Assembly: GCA_963678705.1 (NCBI GenBank)
Contig: OY783219.1
Span: forward strand, 1,240,001-1,304,000
DNA: 64,000 nt
Direction: 5' to 3'
Source: Panorpa germanica
Lineage: Eukaryota > Arthropoda > Insecta > Mecoptera > Panorpidae
Below, one piece after another: positions 21,742 to 31,505 of the stretch. Every line of letters starts with the position of its first letter. The stretch's first letter is position 1. A model generated the notes under the pieces. The model made no database searches, was not told where the DNA came from, and was given only the letters and a program-made list of their open reading frames with translations. A program made the position numbers and the translations under genes.

Positions 21742-22112
21742 AGCTACCTAAACGAGCTCTTACTGATGTTGATTTAAGAAAATATGCCAAGAAATTTAAT
21801 ATCCCTCACTTTAGAGGGGTATTCATGAGAAATGATTTGCCTAAAAAAATGTATATAAATGAAAGTGGTATAATAAATTTAGATGATAAAACATCAGCGG
21901 GAACACATTGGGTAGCTTACATAAAAAGAAATAAAAATATTTTATATTTTGATAGTTTTGGTAACCTTCAACCTCCAATAGAAGCAATTGAATACTTTAA
22001 AAATAATACTATTCAATATAACTATGATAGATTTCAAAAATTTAATACTGTAAATTGTGGACATTTATGCTTACACTTTTTGTATTCAAATTCTTATATT
22101 TATAATAAATAA
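21735..22112 (+). CDS. Adenain-like cysteine protease (PRO)
   Basis: The ~124-residue frame has LPKRALTDVDLRKYAKK, then the catalytic triad context of adenovirus-type proteases: GTHWVAY (His), YFDSFGN (Asp) and NCGHLCLHFL (Gln/Cys region). It would mature capsid proteins. Length is normal for Polinton PRO. No ATG precedes LPKRAL in frame: the position corresponds to TTG TTG AAG. The start codon therefore seems lost, or translation depends on the overlapping PLA2 frame or on a splice. The C-terminus is near its expected end. Confidence 0.88.
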   Translation: MLKLPKRALTDVDLRKYAKKFNIPHFRGVFMRNDLPKKMYINESGIINLDDKTSAGTHWVAYIKRNKNILYFDSFGNLQPPIEAIEYFKNNTIQYNYDRFQKFNTVNCGHLCLHFLYSNSYIYNK

Positions 22113-22166
22113 TATATTGCTATAAATACCCGAGTTTTATTTTTAATTTGTTATTACTATAACTAA

Positions 22167-23006
22167 GCTTATAAGTGCGATAAAGATACTAATATAATAG
22201 ATAAAAATGGAAACTTCAGTGTATGTATTCCTCTTAAAACAATATTTGGTTTTTGTGAAGATTTCGAAAAAATTATTTTACCAGTAAAGCATGAATTAAT
22301 ATTAATTCGATCAAAAAACGATAATAACGCACTTTGGATAGCAGCAGCTAAAGATGTATTACCAAAAGTAGTCATTGACAAAATACAATGGCGAATGCCT
22401 CATATTAATGTATCAGACAAAGAAAAATTGAAATTATTGCAAACAATAGAACGTGATAGATCATTATATATTGGTTTTCGAGCGTGGGAATTATACGAAT
22501 ATCCTGCTTTATCAAGTTCAACTAATCAAGTTTGGTCAATAAAAACAACAACTTCACTTGAAAAACCACGTTACGTTATATTAGGACTACAAAGGGAATC
22601 AAAAAATGATATGACGAAGGACATCAGTAAATTTTATACATGTAATTTGAGAAACGTAAAATTATACTTAAATTCTGAAATGTATCCATATGATAATCTA
22701 AACTTAGATTATAATAATAATAAATATTCGGTAGCCTATGAAATGTATGCAAATTTTCAAAAATCATACTATGATAAGAATCCAAACCCTGTTTTGAATT
22801 TAAAAGATTTTAAAGAAAAAGCACCCCTAATAGTTATAGATTGTTCAAAACAGAAAGAATTTCTAAAATCTGCCCCAGTGGATATTAGACTTGAATTAGA
22901 AACATCAGAAATGATTGTTGGTTTGGTTCGCGCCTTTGCCCTAATTATACACGATAAAATTATTGAGTATAAACCTTTATCTGGAATTGTTAATAAAATT
23001 ACATAA
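22167..23006 (+). pseudogene. Polinton major capsid protein, C-terminal half only
   Basis: The open frame runs from 22167, with no ATG until 22389-22397, to a stop at 23004-23006. GNFSVCIPLKTIFGF and KHELILIRS, followed by RMPHINVSDKEKLKLL, match the second jelly-roll half of Polinton capsid proteins. The first half is missing: only about 55 bp separate the protease stop from this frame. A deletion has removed several hundred codons. The fragment cannot form a double jelly-roll capsomer. Confidence 0.8.
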
Positions 23007-23069
23007 CCATTATAAATAATGATTAATATCTTTAAAGTCATTAAAGAGTAACCATCTCATAACCAAATA

Positions 23070-23444
23070 ATGGATTATAAATTTTTAAATAATCATGAAC
23101 AAGTTTCGAAAACGATTTCAAAAGTTGGAGCTGTTTTAAAAAAATATAAAGAAAATGAGTGTTTACTAGAAAATCTTACTGATGAAGAATTACATTATTT
23201 ACCGACAGAGTTCTTTTTGCATTATATAATGTTTTCCACCGATATTGAACAAAACTGGAACCGGCTTCCAATACATTTAAAAGAAGATCACTATATGCAG
23301 GGGCGTCGATTATGCTACAAACATTATAACAAAGGAAGAATACAAAGAGATGGACCTCCATGTCAAATAAGAAACTGTTGTGATTGTAATTTTAATTTAT
23401 ATTATGATTCTAATGGAAATAGTTATACCTTAATAAATAAATAA
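23070..23444 (+). CDS. Small cysteine-containing Polinton protein, unknown
   Basis: A 124-codon intact frame, MDYKFLNNHEQVSKTIS..., with a C-terminal cluster GPPCQIRNCCDCNFNLYY that could bind zinc. It follows the capsid gene on the same strand after 63 bp and ends before the convergent minus-strand genes. No family recognised. Confidence 0.6.
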   Translation: MDYKFLNNHEQVSKTISKVGAVLKKYKENECLLENLTDEELHYLPTEFFLHYIMFSTDIEQNWNRLPIHLKEDHYMQGRRLCYKHYNKGRIQRDGPPCQIRNCCDCNFNLYYDSNGNSYTLINK

Positions 23445-23616
23445 ATATACCTCAATAAATAAAATACATGTTCTTTCATTTATAAAATTTTATTTATATA
23501 CACTCTATACATATTTACAATTATACATATTTATTAGCTTTTTCTTGTATTTGAGTCTTAAGTAAGTCTATACAAAGCGCCTTAATTTCTAAGCTTAGTA
23601 ACTTTACATTCATATT

Positions 23617-24252
23617 TCATGATATATTAGTAAACAATTTATAGTAATTTAATTCTATGTTATTAATGTTATTTAAAACGAAATTTTCATAAAAGTATTT
23701 GTTATGGTTTTTATAATTTATTTCATTACTTTCTATTAGTAAAGAAAACAACTTATTCTCCACTTCATTAAAAATATTCAATGCAGACTTTGACCATGCC
23801 GTAAGTTGATTTAAAGAAAACGTAATGCACTCTGCTAACTGCATAAGTTTCTGCCAAGACTCTATTTGCATGTATACAGATGATCTTGGACCATTATCTG
23901 CCAAAATTGATTTAAGGTGATAATTTTGCTCGATAACCATAGTCGGTTTTTCATACAAAGTTTGAAAATGAATTGTACATTTTGACAATACAATACATGG
24001 TTGCTCCAGATATGTTATTATTCCATTAAAATAATTGGAAATACTGGCTTTGTTATTTAAAATAATTTCCCAGTCATTTTGTGATAAATTTACATACTGC
24101 CCGTTAAACTTTTCAATCACACAAACACTCTCACAAAAATTATTTGCATCTAAGGCAACTGTAATTTGCTTAGTTTTACTTGTATTTAAAAAATATGAGC
24201 ACTTAAGCAAATATATTGGATTTATGAAATCAACTTTATTTAATGACTCCAT
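23617..24252 (-). CDS. Polinton helical protein A, homologue of 61567-62388
   Basis: A 211-codon frame with ATG at 24250-24252 (MESLNKVDFINP); an upstream in-frame ATG at 24276 is possible. The middle, QNDWEIILNNKASISNYFNG, and the helical C-terminal half, SWQKLMQLAECITFSLNQL, align by eye with the 273-codon protein at 61567-62388 in the second Polinton (CDYFELIEHIKQLINMFNG and following). Function unknown. Its neighbour upstream is a two-exon gene, and the pair is conserved in both elements. Confidence 0.65.
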   Translation of the reverse strand: MESLNKVDFINPIYLLKCSYFLNTSKTKQITVALDANNFCESVCVIEKFNGQYVNLSQNDWEIILNNKASISNYFNGIITYLEQPCIVLSKCTIHFQTLYEKPTMVIEQNYHLKSILADNGPRSSVYMQIESWQKLMQLAECITFSLNQLTAWSKSALNIFNEVENKLFSLLIESNEINYKNHNKYFYENFVLNNINNIELNYYKLFTNIS

Positions 24253-24427
24253 TGCATAAAAAATATATATGATCAATTACGCTACAATTTTAAATTGTAA
24301 CTAAATAAAATTAAAATTGTCATGACTTTCATATGCTTTCGAAATTACTCTTTTACCTACCCCTCCTACTTCTAAATTATAAATATTAGTAACTCTATTA
24401 AATCTATTTTTTCGTTCCTGTAATTTT

Positions 24428-25036
24428 TTAAATTCTTTCTGATTTTAATTCATTTTTAAATATATTTAAATTTAAACGTTTAACTACTTTTAAAATATAA
24501 TCCTGATTGACCGGTAAATGTAATTTTAAATTTTGTAAAATTTCCAAATATAAAATAGAATTTATATTAAAATCAATAATTTCATTGAAAGGTAATTTTT
24601 TTAATTTTTGAGTGGTACAATGATCATAAGAACTATTATATTTACCAGTACTTAAAACTTTTAAAATATTTTTCCAACATGTATGACCTACATCACTCTT
24701 TATATAAAACTGATACTTAAATTCAAAATTTTCTCTAAGGATTAATTCAGTTGAAGCCAATTGGCTAATTGTATATCCTATACTTAAAAAATCTTTATAA
24801 TTATCTATTAAGTGATATTCCTCGCTTTCCCTTAAGTATTGAATCCAATGTTTATGGCAAAACTATAAAAAAAGAAAAAGAAAATTTGCAATAGTTATAT
24901 ACATTAATGCGGATATCACATACACAGAAGAAAAACTCACCGATTTTCCCGAAACTGTTACAATGTTTACACATGTATATAAAATATTTTGATCAAAATT
25001 AACTACTGCAACACAATAGTTCTCAAAGTCACTCAT
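24428..25036 (-). CDS. Two-exon Polinton accessory gene, homologue of 60656-61327
   Basis: Exon 1 is 24941-25036 (MSDFENYCVAVVNFDQNILY..., 32 codons). The intron is 24863-24940 (donor TCG|GTGAGT, acceptor TTTTTTATAG) and exon 2 is 24428-24862, starting FCHKHWIQYL. The junction is phase 0 and gives a 176-residue product. The second Polinton has the same arrangement at 60656-61327, with an intron at the matching place and phase. Exon 1 has a C-x-n-C pattern (NYCVA...YTCVNIV) and the junction adds CHKH, so a small zinc-binding domain split by the intron is possible. Function unknown. Confidence 0.7.
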
Positions 25037-25091
25037 TGTTTTACAATGTTTACACGTACAATTACTGTATAAAATAAGTATTTTTTAAACG

Positions 25092-25093
25092 TA

Positions 25094-25132
<39 letters not shown>
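25092..25132. repeat. (AT)n microsatellite
   Basis: About 40 bp of uninterrupted TA dinucleotides between the two-exon gene and the next ORF. A shorter run occurs at about 61538-61553 in the second Polinton. Confidence 0.9.
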
Positions 25133-25135
<3 letters not shown>

Positions 25136-25333
25136 GTCCCCACTATAAATATAGCTTAAAAAAAATTTTGTGCCCATATTTGGTTAAGTCATGCAATTTT
25201 GTATTCATATTGTTCAAGTCATGTAAATTCAATGGATGAATTAGCACCCTTATACTTTATGAATTATCCTTATTTGGATATATTTTCTATGTACAACAAA
25301 ATTTACAATCTATTAGTAATTAGAGCAATAAAA

Positions 25334-25750
25334 TTAATCATTAAGAATCCAATCAAGTGAGTCTTGGCTCTCATATCCAGGGTCTCCAAATTCAGATATA
25401 AAAAGTAACCCGGCTCTAAAAGTTTCACAGAAATTATTCTGATTGATTATAATTTCATCAAAAAATTTAAATTGATTAAACATATTTAAATCTATTAACA
25501 AATGACACTGTAATCCACAATTTAACTTTAAATCAATGCCTAAATTAAATTTATTTGGTATATATTATGTTTAAATATATCTTACTTATATTATCAATTA
25601 ATATCAATTGAAGAATTGTTATTCTTTTCTATCTAAAAATAAATTAAAATTTACTTCAATATTTAATAGTCTAGGTAAAATAAACATATGTTCACCTTCA
25701 TTTATTTCAAATAATAAACGTGGAGAAAAATTTTTAATATACATTTTCAT
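25334..25750 (-). pseudogene. Degenerate Polinton ORF, two out-of-frame parts
   Basis: The first part starts MKMYIKNFSPRLLFEINEGE (ATG at 25748-25750) and reaches a stop about 42 codons later. The second part, in another frame, reads through LKLNCGLQCHLLIDL and FGDPGYESQDSLDWILND to a stop at 25334-25336. Codon use and composition match the neighbouring Polinton genes, so I take it as one frameshifted gene. An unrecognised intron is an alternative. No family recognised. Confidence 0.45.
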
Positions 25751-25820
25751 AAAAATACGCTTAACTTAATCTTAATACAATCAATCACTTCCAATTTTAG
25801 TACTTTTCTATAATCACTGA

Positions 25821-26198
25821 CTAACCTTCTTCTTCTTCAGAGTCAACGATTTCTATGATTTCGTTGTTATTGTCAGATATATCGACAGTTTCTTCAATCA
25901 ATTCACAATCTGAATCTAAATTTGAAATATTTTCACAGTCAGATATATAAATTTCCTCATGACCAATGGTGATTTCTTCACAGACAGAGTCTGAAATATA
26001 ACTACACACAGTTTCTTCAGTACCATTTATAAACTCTATTTCATCGTTGGACCCAGTAATATCACTTTCAAAATCACTGCACTCATCATCAGAACTTATA
26101 TTTTGAATACAGTAGTTCCCCGCTTTGCATAAGAATAATTTATGCACACAAATACCCCGAGCTATGTTCAATTTGCGATGTGGGTAGCAATACAACAA
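25821..26198 (-). CDS. Acidic Polinton protein with SUMO-interaction-like C-terminus
   Basis: The 125-codon frame begins MLYCYPHRKLNIARGICVHK; its first ~30 residues are Cys/His-containing. It becomes strongly Ser/Asp/Glu/Asn-rich (SSDDECSDFESDITGSNDE...). It ends NNEIIEIVDSEEEEG: a hydrophobic core IIEIV followed by acidic residues is the pattern of a SUMO-interacting motif. A closely similar VIEILDSDDE is encoded at about 60120-60150 in the second Polinton. The start is uncertain, since the frame may begin as a downstream exon. Confidence 0.5.
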   Translation of the reverse strand: MLYCYPHRKLNIARGICVHKLFLCKAGNYCIQNISSDDECSDFESDITGSNDEIEFINGTEETVCSYISDSVCEEITIGHEEIYISDCENISNLDSDCELIEETVDISDNNNEIIEIVDSEEEEG

Positions 26199-26861
26199 AA
26201 CTTGATAACAATCAATGCTTTTACAACTTCAATGACGTCTCTCGGGCTGATGTTGGTTTCTAAATTTAACAGGGTAGCACTTTACTTATTTAATACTATA
26301 ATATATTTACCATCAGACTATCAATTCTTAATTCTATCATCCCCGCGCATTCAAAATAAATAAAATTCTCGGGGGCCCCGACCCTTCGAGCAGTTTTATT
26401 TTAAAAAGTTTGTTTCAACTTAAGTTAGAGCTTTTGGTTTAGCTAATTGTGATTTTACTATTATCCACAACCTATATAGCCTCATACATATGGATCAAAC
26501 CGCTACCTAATAAATTTGTATAATAAAATATCCTCCTACTATTTTAACAGTTACTGTGGTGTTATAACCTCATATATGTAAAACAACACCATTGTCTGAC
26601 TTATAAGACTTTATGATTATTACAACACATAAAAAAATAACTGTATGCTTTGACAATCATCAATGATATAATGTACGTATATTATAACTTTTAGTATACT
26701 TAAATAAATAATCTAATACAACAATACTTAATCCGGCCCTCTACATTTAACTAAAACATGAAATGTATAACAAAAAAATTTGTCGACGTTTGGAAAATAT
26801 TCCCACCATGTGTAATATAACGTCATTATAACATATAACTAACACTTTTGCACCACGTAAT
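26199..26861. other. Polinton 1 right subterminal region, no gene
   Basis: Non-coding as far as I can see. It holds a G/C-rich patch near 26370-26390 (CTCGGGGGCCCCGACC), the motif ACGTTTGGAAAATATT at 26786-26801 (inverse of a left-end motif), and the block 'cgtcattataacatataac' shared inverted with the left end. Confidence 0.5.
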
Positions 26862-27056
26862 AATTAATATCGCTATCTCACTCTTTCATATTATCCCAAC
26901 TATTACCCCCCCATTGTCTAGCCACGCCACCTCACTCCTCACCCCACCCTTACCCCCTTTTACATTCTTCCAAGTCTAGCCACGCCCCCTCTGCATATCG
27001 TGACCTAAATGCATCCCCACTCCAAACTGTCCTAGAACCGGCTCTACTACCCTACT
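26862..27056 (-). repeat. Polinton 1 right terminal inverted repeat
   Basis: Inverse of the left TIR, C-rich on the plus strand. The iterated motif lies at about 26866-26886 (inverse of AAAGAGTGAGATAGCGATATT). It ends CCCTACT and is followed by the target duplication GGCGTC (27057-27062). Confidence 0.95.
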
Positions 27057-27062
27057 GGCGTC

Positions 27063-28181
27063 CATTTAAAATCTTGCAACAACCAAATTTTCTAACTTCA
27101 GGAACTAAAATGTTATCCATGGTTATAACGTACGTACAAATGTAACTTACAATTTGTCACAATCTCTACTTTTTCTGTTCTACCTTTTTTCTACTTCACG
27201 GATTCTGCTTTTGAATTTACAACATTCTCAGTGGTGTAATACAATTCTTATCAAGGGTTTTCTATGTAATGCAGATTTTTAACTTACCTTTATGCCCTCT
27301 CTTGAATAGGTGATCTACAATGTCCTTCGATACTCTGACGGGTGCTCTGGTTCAGGGGCTGATCTAGTTGGTCTGTAAAGGCAGATATAAGGTCTCGGCT
27401 AACAGGAAACATTTTGTTTAGAGTTTAATAATTATTTATTCACGTAGGAATTTCGGTTTACAGAAATTTAAATCTTAGCACTATTTTAACTAGAAATCTA
27501 ACATAAGTGAAAAATCTAAAAACTTAGCGCGATTTGGTACCGGAGATTAAGACTTAGAAACTTTTAAAACTATCTTTAAAACGAGATGAGGCAACAGGAT
27601 AGACCGATTTAATTGAATAATCCTGCTAATAGTACTCCCCTCGTTTTAAAACGACATCTGAGTTCTTTGTTCAAAACAATGCAGATTATATCTCGTTTAC
27701 TCTGCAAGTTTCTAATAGGTTCTTTTCAAATCTAAACAACGGATATTCCTAATTAATTTAGTTTTGTTTTAAGTAACAAAATACAATACAATATATACAA
27801 TAGGGCCTTATACTATAGTCTTAATACTAAAAGGATATGCTTATTCTAAGGATCTTAATACAATAGGTCCAATTATTACACCAATTTTTTAAATAAATTG
27901 GATACGCTTGAAAATTTATTAATTTCTTCTTAGCGAGAATTGAACCTAAGAACATAAGAGGAAACTACATATTTTTATATAAATCGTGAATTTGGTAGAA
28001 AAAGTTGCTTACAAATTCGTGAGTACGTCATATTTTTAAACACACACCATAAAGTAAAACTCTAGCGAATACAAATAGTTTAGATCACATACAGAACACA
28101 CCTAGACAGCTTTATTAAAATGAGTTTTTTTGATTTGTGTGTAACTTATGCGTAAGAATTGAGACATAAATTACAAGAATG
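27063..28181. other. Intergenic, no recognisable gene
   Basis: AT-rich with some mixed-composition blocks (about 27300-27420 and 27590-27680). No domain, no LTR pair and no TIRs could be matched. It separates the Polinton from the 3' end of the zinc-finger gene. Confidence 0.4.
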
Positions 28182-28366
28182 TTATTTTAAAGCTAAATGT
28201 GTGTTTTTATGTCGTTTTAAATTAGATAAATGGCTAAACTTTTTGTTACACTCGTCGCAGGAAAATGGTTTCAAACCTAAATGTGTGTTTTCATGACCCT
28301 TTAACTGTGCTAACTGACTAAACGTTTTATTACATTCCTTGCAAGAAAATGGTTTTACAACTAAAT
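28182..28366 (-). pseudogene. 3' terminal zinc fingers of the ZNF gene
   Basis: Two C2H2 fingers, [21 protein letters not shown] and CDECNKKFSHLSNLKRHKNTH, separated by LGLKPFS, and a stop after HLALK. These fingers differ from each other and from the array, so they probably represent ancestral fingers. Position 28355-28366 is one copy of the LINE target duplication. Confidence 0.85.
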
Positions 28367-28537
28367 TTTTTTTTTTTTTTTTTTTTTTTATTTACAAGGT
28401 GATTACAACTAAGCAAATTTGCTTATCTAGCAATTTTTATATATAATAAGTACAGTACGTATTCCAGATCCAATCCACTGACTAGTTTCGAAAGATTTAT
28501 ATTACACACTTCTTATTGTGTGGTACAGTGGTAGATA

Positions 28538-31204
28538 TCACAGGGTCAGGTCTTGAGGCTTGGTCCTCTTCAATCTACGCAGATCTGTTCTCGTATCGAG
28601 TAACTGCAATATTTCATTGTTGTGGTGGTTTTGTAGACGTAGCAAATGTCTACTCGCTGCCTTCTTGATTTCATCGTCTACGGTGGGCATCTTTAAGTCA
28701 CGATGTAGATTTTCATTTCTGATGTACCATGGCGCATCTGTAATACTACGCAGTACTTTATTTTGAATCGTTTGTATTTTCTTCAAATTGGTTTTCTTGG
28801 TACAACCCCACAGTTGTATACCATAGGTCCAAATGGGTTTCAGTATTTGGTTGTATAATACCAGCTTGTTATGCACTGTCAGCTGTGAGTGCCTTCCCAT
28901 TAACCAATGCATTTTTCTAAATTTAATATTTATCTGCTCACTTTTCATTTTGACATGCTCCTTCCACTTGAGCTTCGCATCTAGTGTCATACCTAGGTAT
29001 TTCGCAGTGTTGGAGTAATGTATTGTTTGAGAGTTGAGGGTAACTGCAAAAGGAATAGTTTTCCTGTTTGTAAAATTTATGTGCGTTGATTTGGCTTCGT
29101 TCAGCTTAATTCGCCATTTCTTTGTCCACTTAAAAACCTCATTAAGCGATTGCTGCAGTTTACTATTCACTTCTTCTTCTTTCTTCCCAGTAACCATTAT
29201 TGCAGTGTCATCTGCGAAGGTAGCTATTGTGGCATTCTCAGGTTGTGGAATATCCCTTGTATATAATAAATACAAAACTGGTCCAAGGACGCTACCCTGG
29301 GGCACTCCTGCTTTTATTTGGTTCATCTCAGAGTACTCATCTTCTATTTTAACTCTAAAATGTCTACCTTTTAGATAGGATTTGAGAATGAGGTACCATT
29401 CAACAGGTAAATCCTTTTGCAATTTGTGTTCTAGTCCTTGGTGCCATACTTTATCAAACGCCTGTGCCACATCCAGAAAGACGCTGGAACATATTTGTTG
29501 CGTTTCAAGTGCTTTTTCGATGATATTAGTTATTCGATGAACCTGTTCTATTGTCGTGTGTTTATTTCTAAATCCGAATTGATGATCCGGAATTAGCCTT
29601 CTTTCATATATTATTGGCTTCAACCTTTTCAGGAGTAGTTTTTCAAATATTTTAGAAATAACTGGCAGTAGTGAAATTGGCCGGTAGCTCGTGACTTCAT
29701 TTGGTGGTTTACCTGGTTTAAGTAACATTATCACTTCAGCTACTTTCCATTGGCTAGGGACGTATAGTAGTCTGATAGCTGCATTAAAATGATGGAGTTT
29801 TCTCAGTGCTATATCCGGTAATTCTTTAATTACCTTACCCGTTATAAGGTCAAATCCCGGGGCTTTTTTGGCATTCAAATCGGTCTTAATTATGTGTTTT
29901 AGTTCTTTGAGAGTTACTGGAAGAATTTTGAGGTTGTCTTTTTTTGCATTGCAAGCGATGTCTTCTTCGGTAGTCTGTCGAGGATATGGCTTAAATGTTT
30001 TCTCTAAATATTCAGCGAATAGGTCTGCTTTTTGCTTGTTGTTGACCATCCATGATCCGTCTTCAGTTTTGATGGGTGGGTTCTGGTTTTTCGGCCTCTG
30101 CAATGCTTTCGCTGCTTTCCATAATGAGTAGTCCGTTTCCTTGTCTGCAGAGAGTTTTCTCAGGTACCAAGCAAAGTTATCATTCTTGATTTCTTTCAGC
30201 AGTTCTTTTAAACTATTAGCTAATGTATTTAGAATGGTTTTGTCCTGGGGTGCTCTAGTAATTTGCCATTTCTTTCTAGCTTTTCTTTTTTTGTTGACAA
30301 GTTCTCTAACCTCTTTTGGAAAATTGATCTTAAAATTTTCTTTTACTTTTATTTTTGGAGAATTTCGCCATGCCGCATTTTGAATTGCTTTTACTAAAAT
30401 GTCAACATCGTCTTCCAGTTCTTTAGGTGTTTTCAGCGGTATTTGTAAATTTATATCTTGTTCGAGATCTTTACGGTATCCTTCCCAGTCTGTTTTATGG
30501 TTAATGAGACTTGGTGGAGTACTTCTCATTATTATTGAACTACTAATGGTGAATATGATCGGTGTGTGATCCGATGATATTGTTTCATCACTAACTATGT
30601 GCATGTAGTTTCTTGAGAGCCCTTTTGTTGTATAGAAATCAATGAGATCTGGAATTTTTTCATTATCTGTTGGCCAGTACGTTGGCATTCCCGTGGATAG
30701 GAACTCACACTTATAATCGCAACCTGCCTGATAGAGCTCCTTTCCTTTGGCCGTGGTTAAGCGAGAGCCCCAGAAAGTGTTTTTGGCGTTGAGATCTCCT
30801 CCAATGATAAATTTGTTGCCTAGAGTTTTAAAGAGATTTAAATAGTCTTGTTTTTTAAGATTATATCGTGGTGGACAATATATGGCTGCAATTTTGAATG
30901 CTTGGTTTTGTATTTTCATTAAAATTGTTGTAACTTGCATTTCTTCTATTTCAATGTTTACTTCTGCATTGTGTTTTACTCTTTCGTGAATAATTATAGC
31001 TGTTCCTCCCCTCGCTTTATTTGCTGGATGATTTGATTTGTAAATGCGATAATTATTGATCTTGATATACGACTCCCGTGTGAAATGTGTTTCGGACACA
31101 AGGCATATATCAACTTTTTTAAGATGCATAAATAGTTCTAATTCGTGAATGCGTCCTTGCAATCCGTTGGCATTCCAGGCAGCTATTGTAATAACGTTAT
31201 TCAT
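28538..31204 (-). CDS. Jockey ORF2: AP endonuclease and reverse transcriptase (888 aa)
   Basis: An uninterrupted frame. The N-terminal endonuclease shows AWNANGLQGRI, LVSETHF, YCPPR, GGDLNAKNTFWGS and SSDHTPI, the expected catalytic series of APE-type LINE endonucleases. The RT shows YRPISLLPVISKIFEKLL, FGFRNKHTT, FLDVAQAFDKVW, GVPQGSVLGPVLYLLY and the active site FADDTA (about residue 661). A C-terminal domain follows, with WGCTKKTNLKKIQTIQNKVL. Length is typical for the clade. The start overlaps the ORF1 end by a few bases. All key residues I can check are present, so the protein may be active if expressed. Confidence 0.95.
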   Translation of the reverse strand: MNNVITIAAWNANGLQGRIHELELFMHLKKVDICLVSETHFTRESYIKINNYRIYKSNHPANKARGGTAIIIHERVKHNAEVNIEIEEMQVTTILMKIQNQAFKIAAIYCPPRYNLKKQDYLNLFKTLGNKFIIGGDLNAKNTFWGSRLTTAKGKELYQAGCDYKCEFLSTGMPTYWPTDNEKIPDLIDFYTTKGLSRNYMHIVSDETISSDHTPIIFTISSSIIMRSTPPSLINHKTDWEGYRKDLEQDINLQIPLKTPKELEDDVDILVKAIQNAAWRNSPKIKVKENFKINFPKEVRELVNKKRKARKKWQITRAPQDKTILNTLANSLKELLKEIKNDNFAWYLRKLSADKETDYSLWKAAKALQRPKNQNPPIKTEDGSWMVNNKQKADLFAEYLEKTFKPYPRQTTEEDIACNAKKDNLKILPVTLKELKHIIKTDLNAKKAPGFDLITGKVIKELPDIALRKLHHFNAAIRLLYVPSQWKVAEVIMLLKPGKPPNEVTSYRPISLLPVISKIFEKLLLKRLKPIIYERRLIPDHQFGFRNKHTTIEQVHRITNIIEKALETQQICSSVFLDVAQAFDKVWHQGLEHKLQKDLPVEWYLILKSYLKGRHFRVKIEDEYSEMNQIKAGVPQGSVLGPVLYLLYTRDIPQPENATIATFADDTAIMVTGKKEEEVNSKLQQSLNEVFKWTKKWRIKLNEAKSTHINFTNRKTIPFAVTLNSQTIHYSNTAKYLGMTLDAKLKWKEHVKMKSEQINIKFRKMHWLMGRHSQLTVHNKLVLYNQILKPIWTYGIQLWGCTKKTNLKKIQTIQNKVLRSITDAPWYIRNENLHRDLKMPTVDDEIKKAASRHLLRLQNHHNNEILQLLDTRTDLRRLKRTKPQDLTL

Positions 31205-31505
31205 TTCTGTTTCTTTGTCGCATTGTTATCAAACCAGTTTCTAGTTTTTGTATTTTCTCAAAGATTTGTTTGTTTACATTTTGCTGCTCGTTCATATTGT
31301 TAAGAATTTGATTTAGCATTCCTTCTATTGTTCTTTTTTCTTCTCTACCGCTGGCAATCTGGCTGTATGTTTTAGGCGCTTCGCTGCTTGCGCTACTTGC
31401 TTGTATATTTGCAGGATGAATCTCCTTTTCCTGTGTATACCTTCGTTGTACTTGTACTTGCTTCTTCTGCTTTGTAATATTGTCCCTTCTGTTTTGAAGT
31501 TCCAT
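31197..31505 (-). CDS. Jockey ORF1 C-terminal remnant
   Basis: 102 codons, MELQNRRDNITKQKKQVQVQ..., basic and Gln-rich. It contains TYSQIASG and ends NRNE just inside ORF2. Zinc knuckles and the RNA-binding core expected of a Jockey ORF1 lie further 5' and are missing, because the element stops 25 bp upstream. It is the tail of gag-like ORF1 rather than a separate gene. Confidence 0.7.
   Translation of the reverse strand: MELQNRRDNITKQKKQVQVQRRYTQEKEIHPANIQASSASSEAPKTYSQIASGREEKRTIEGMLNQILNNMNEQQNVNKQIFEKIQKLETGLITMRQRNRNE

Larger units (their letters stand above)
12377..27056. mobile_element. Polinton/Maverick 1, end-to-end copy (14.7 kb)
   Basis: The element starts AGTAGGGTAGTAGAGCC and ends with the exact inverse. 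It is flanked by a 6-bp duplication GGCGTC (12371-12376 and 27057-27062), the Polinton target-duplication length. TIRs appear identical by eye over about 190 bp. The gene set is diagnostic: protein-primed DNA polymerase B, RVE integrase with chromodomain, FtsK/A32-like packaging ATPase, adenain-like protease, PLA2-domain protein and a double-jelly-roll capsid remnant. Order is pol(+), int(-), small(-), DUF8207-like(-), ATPase(-), PLA2(+), protease(+), capsid(+), small(+), then four minus-strand ORFs to the right end. Polymerase and ATPase have single in-frame stops and the capsid gene is truncated. The copy is therefore defective, though young by its ends. Confidence 0.95.
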
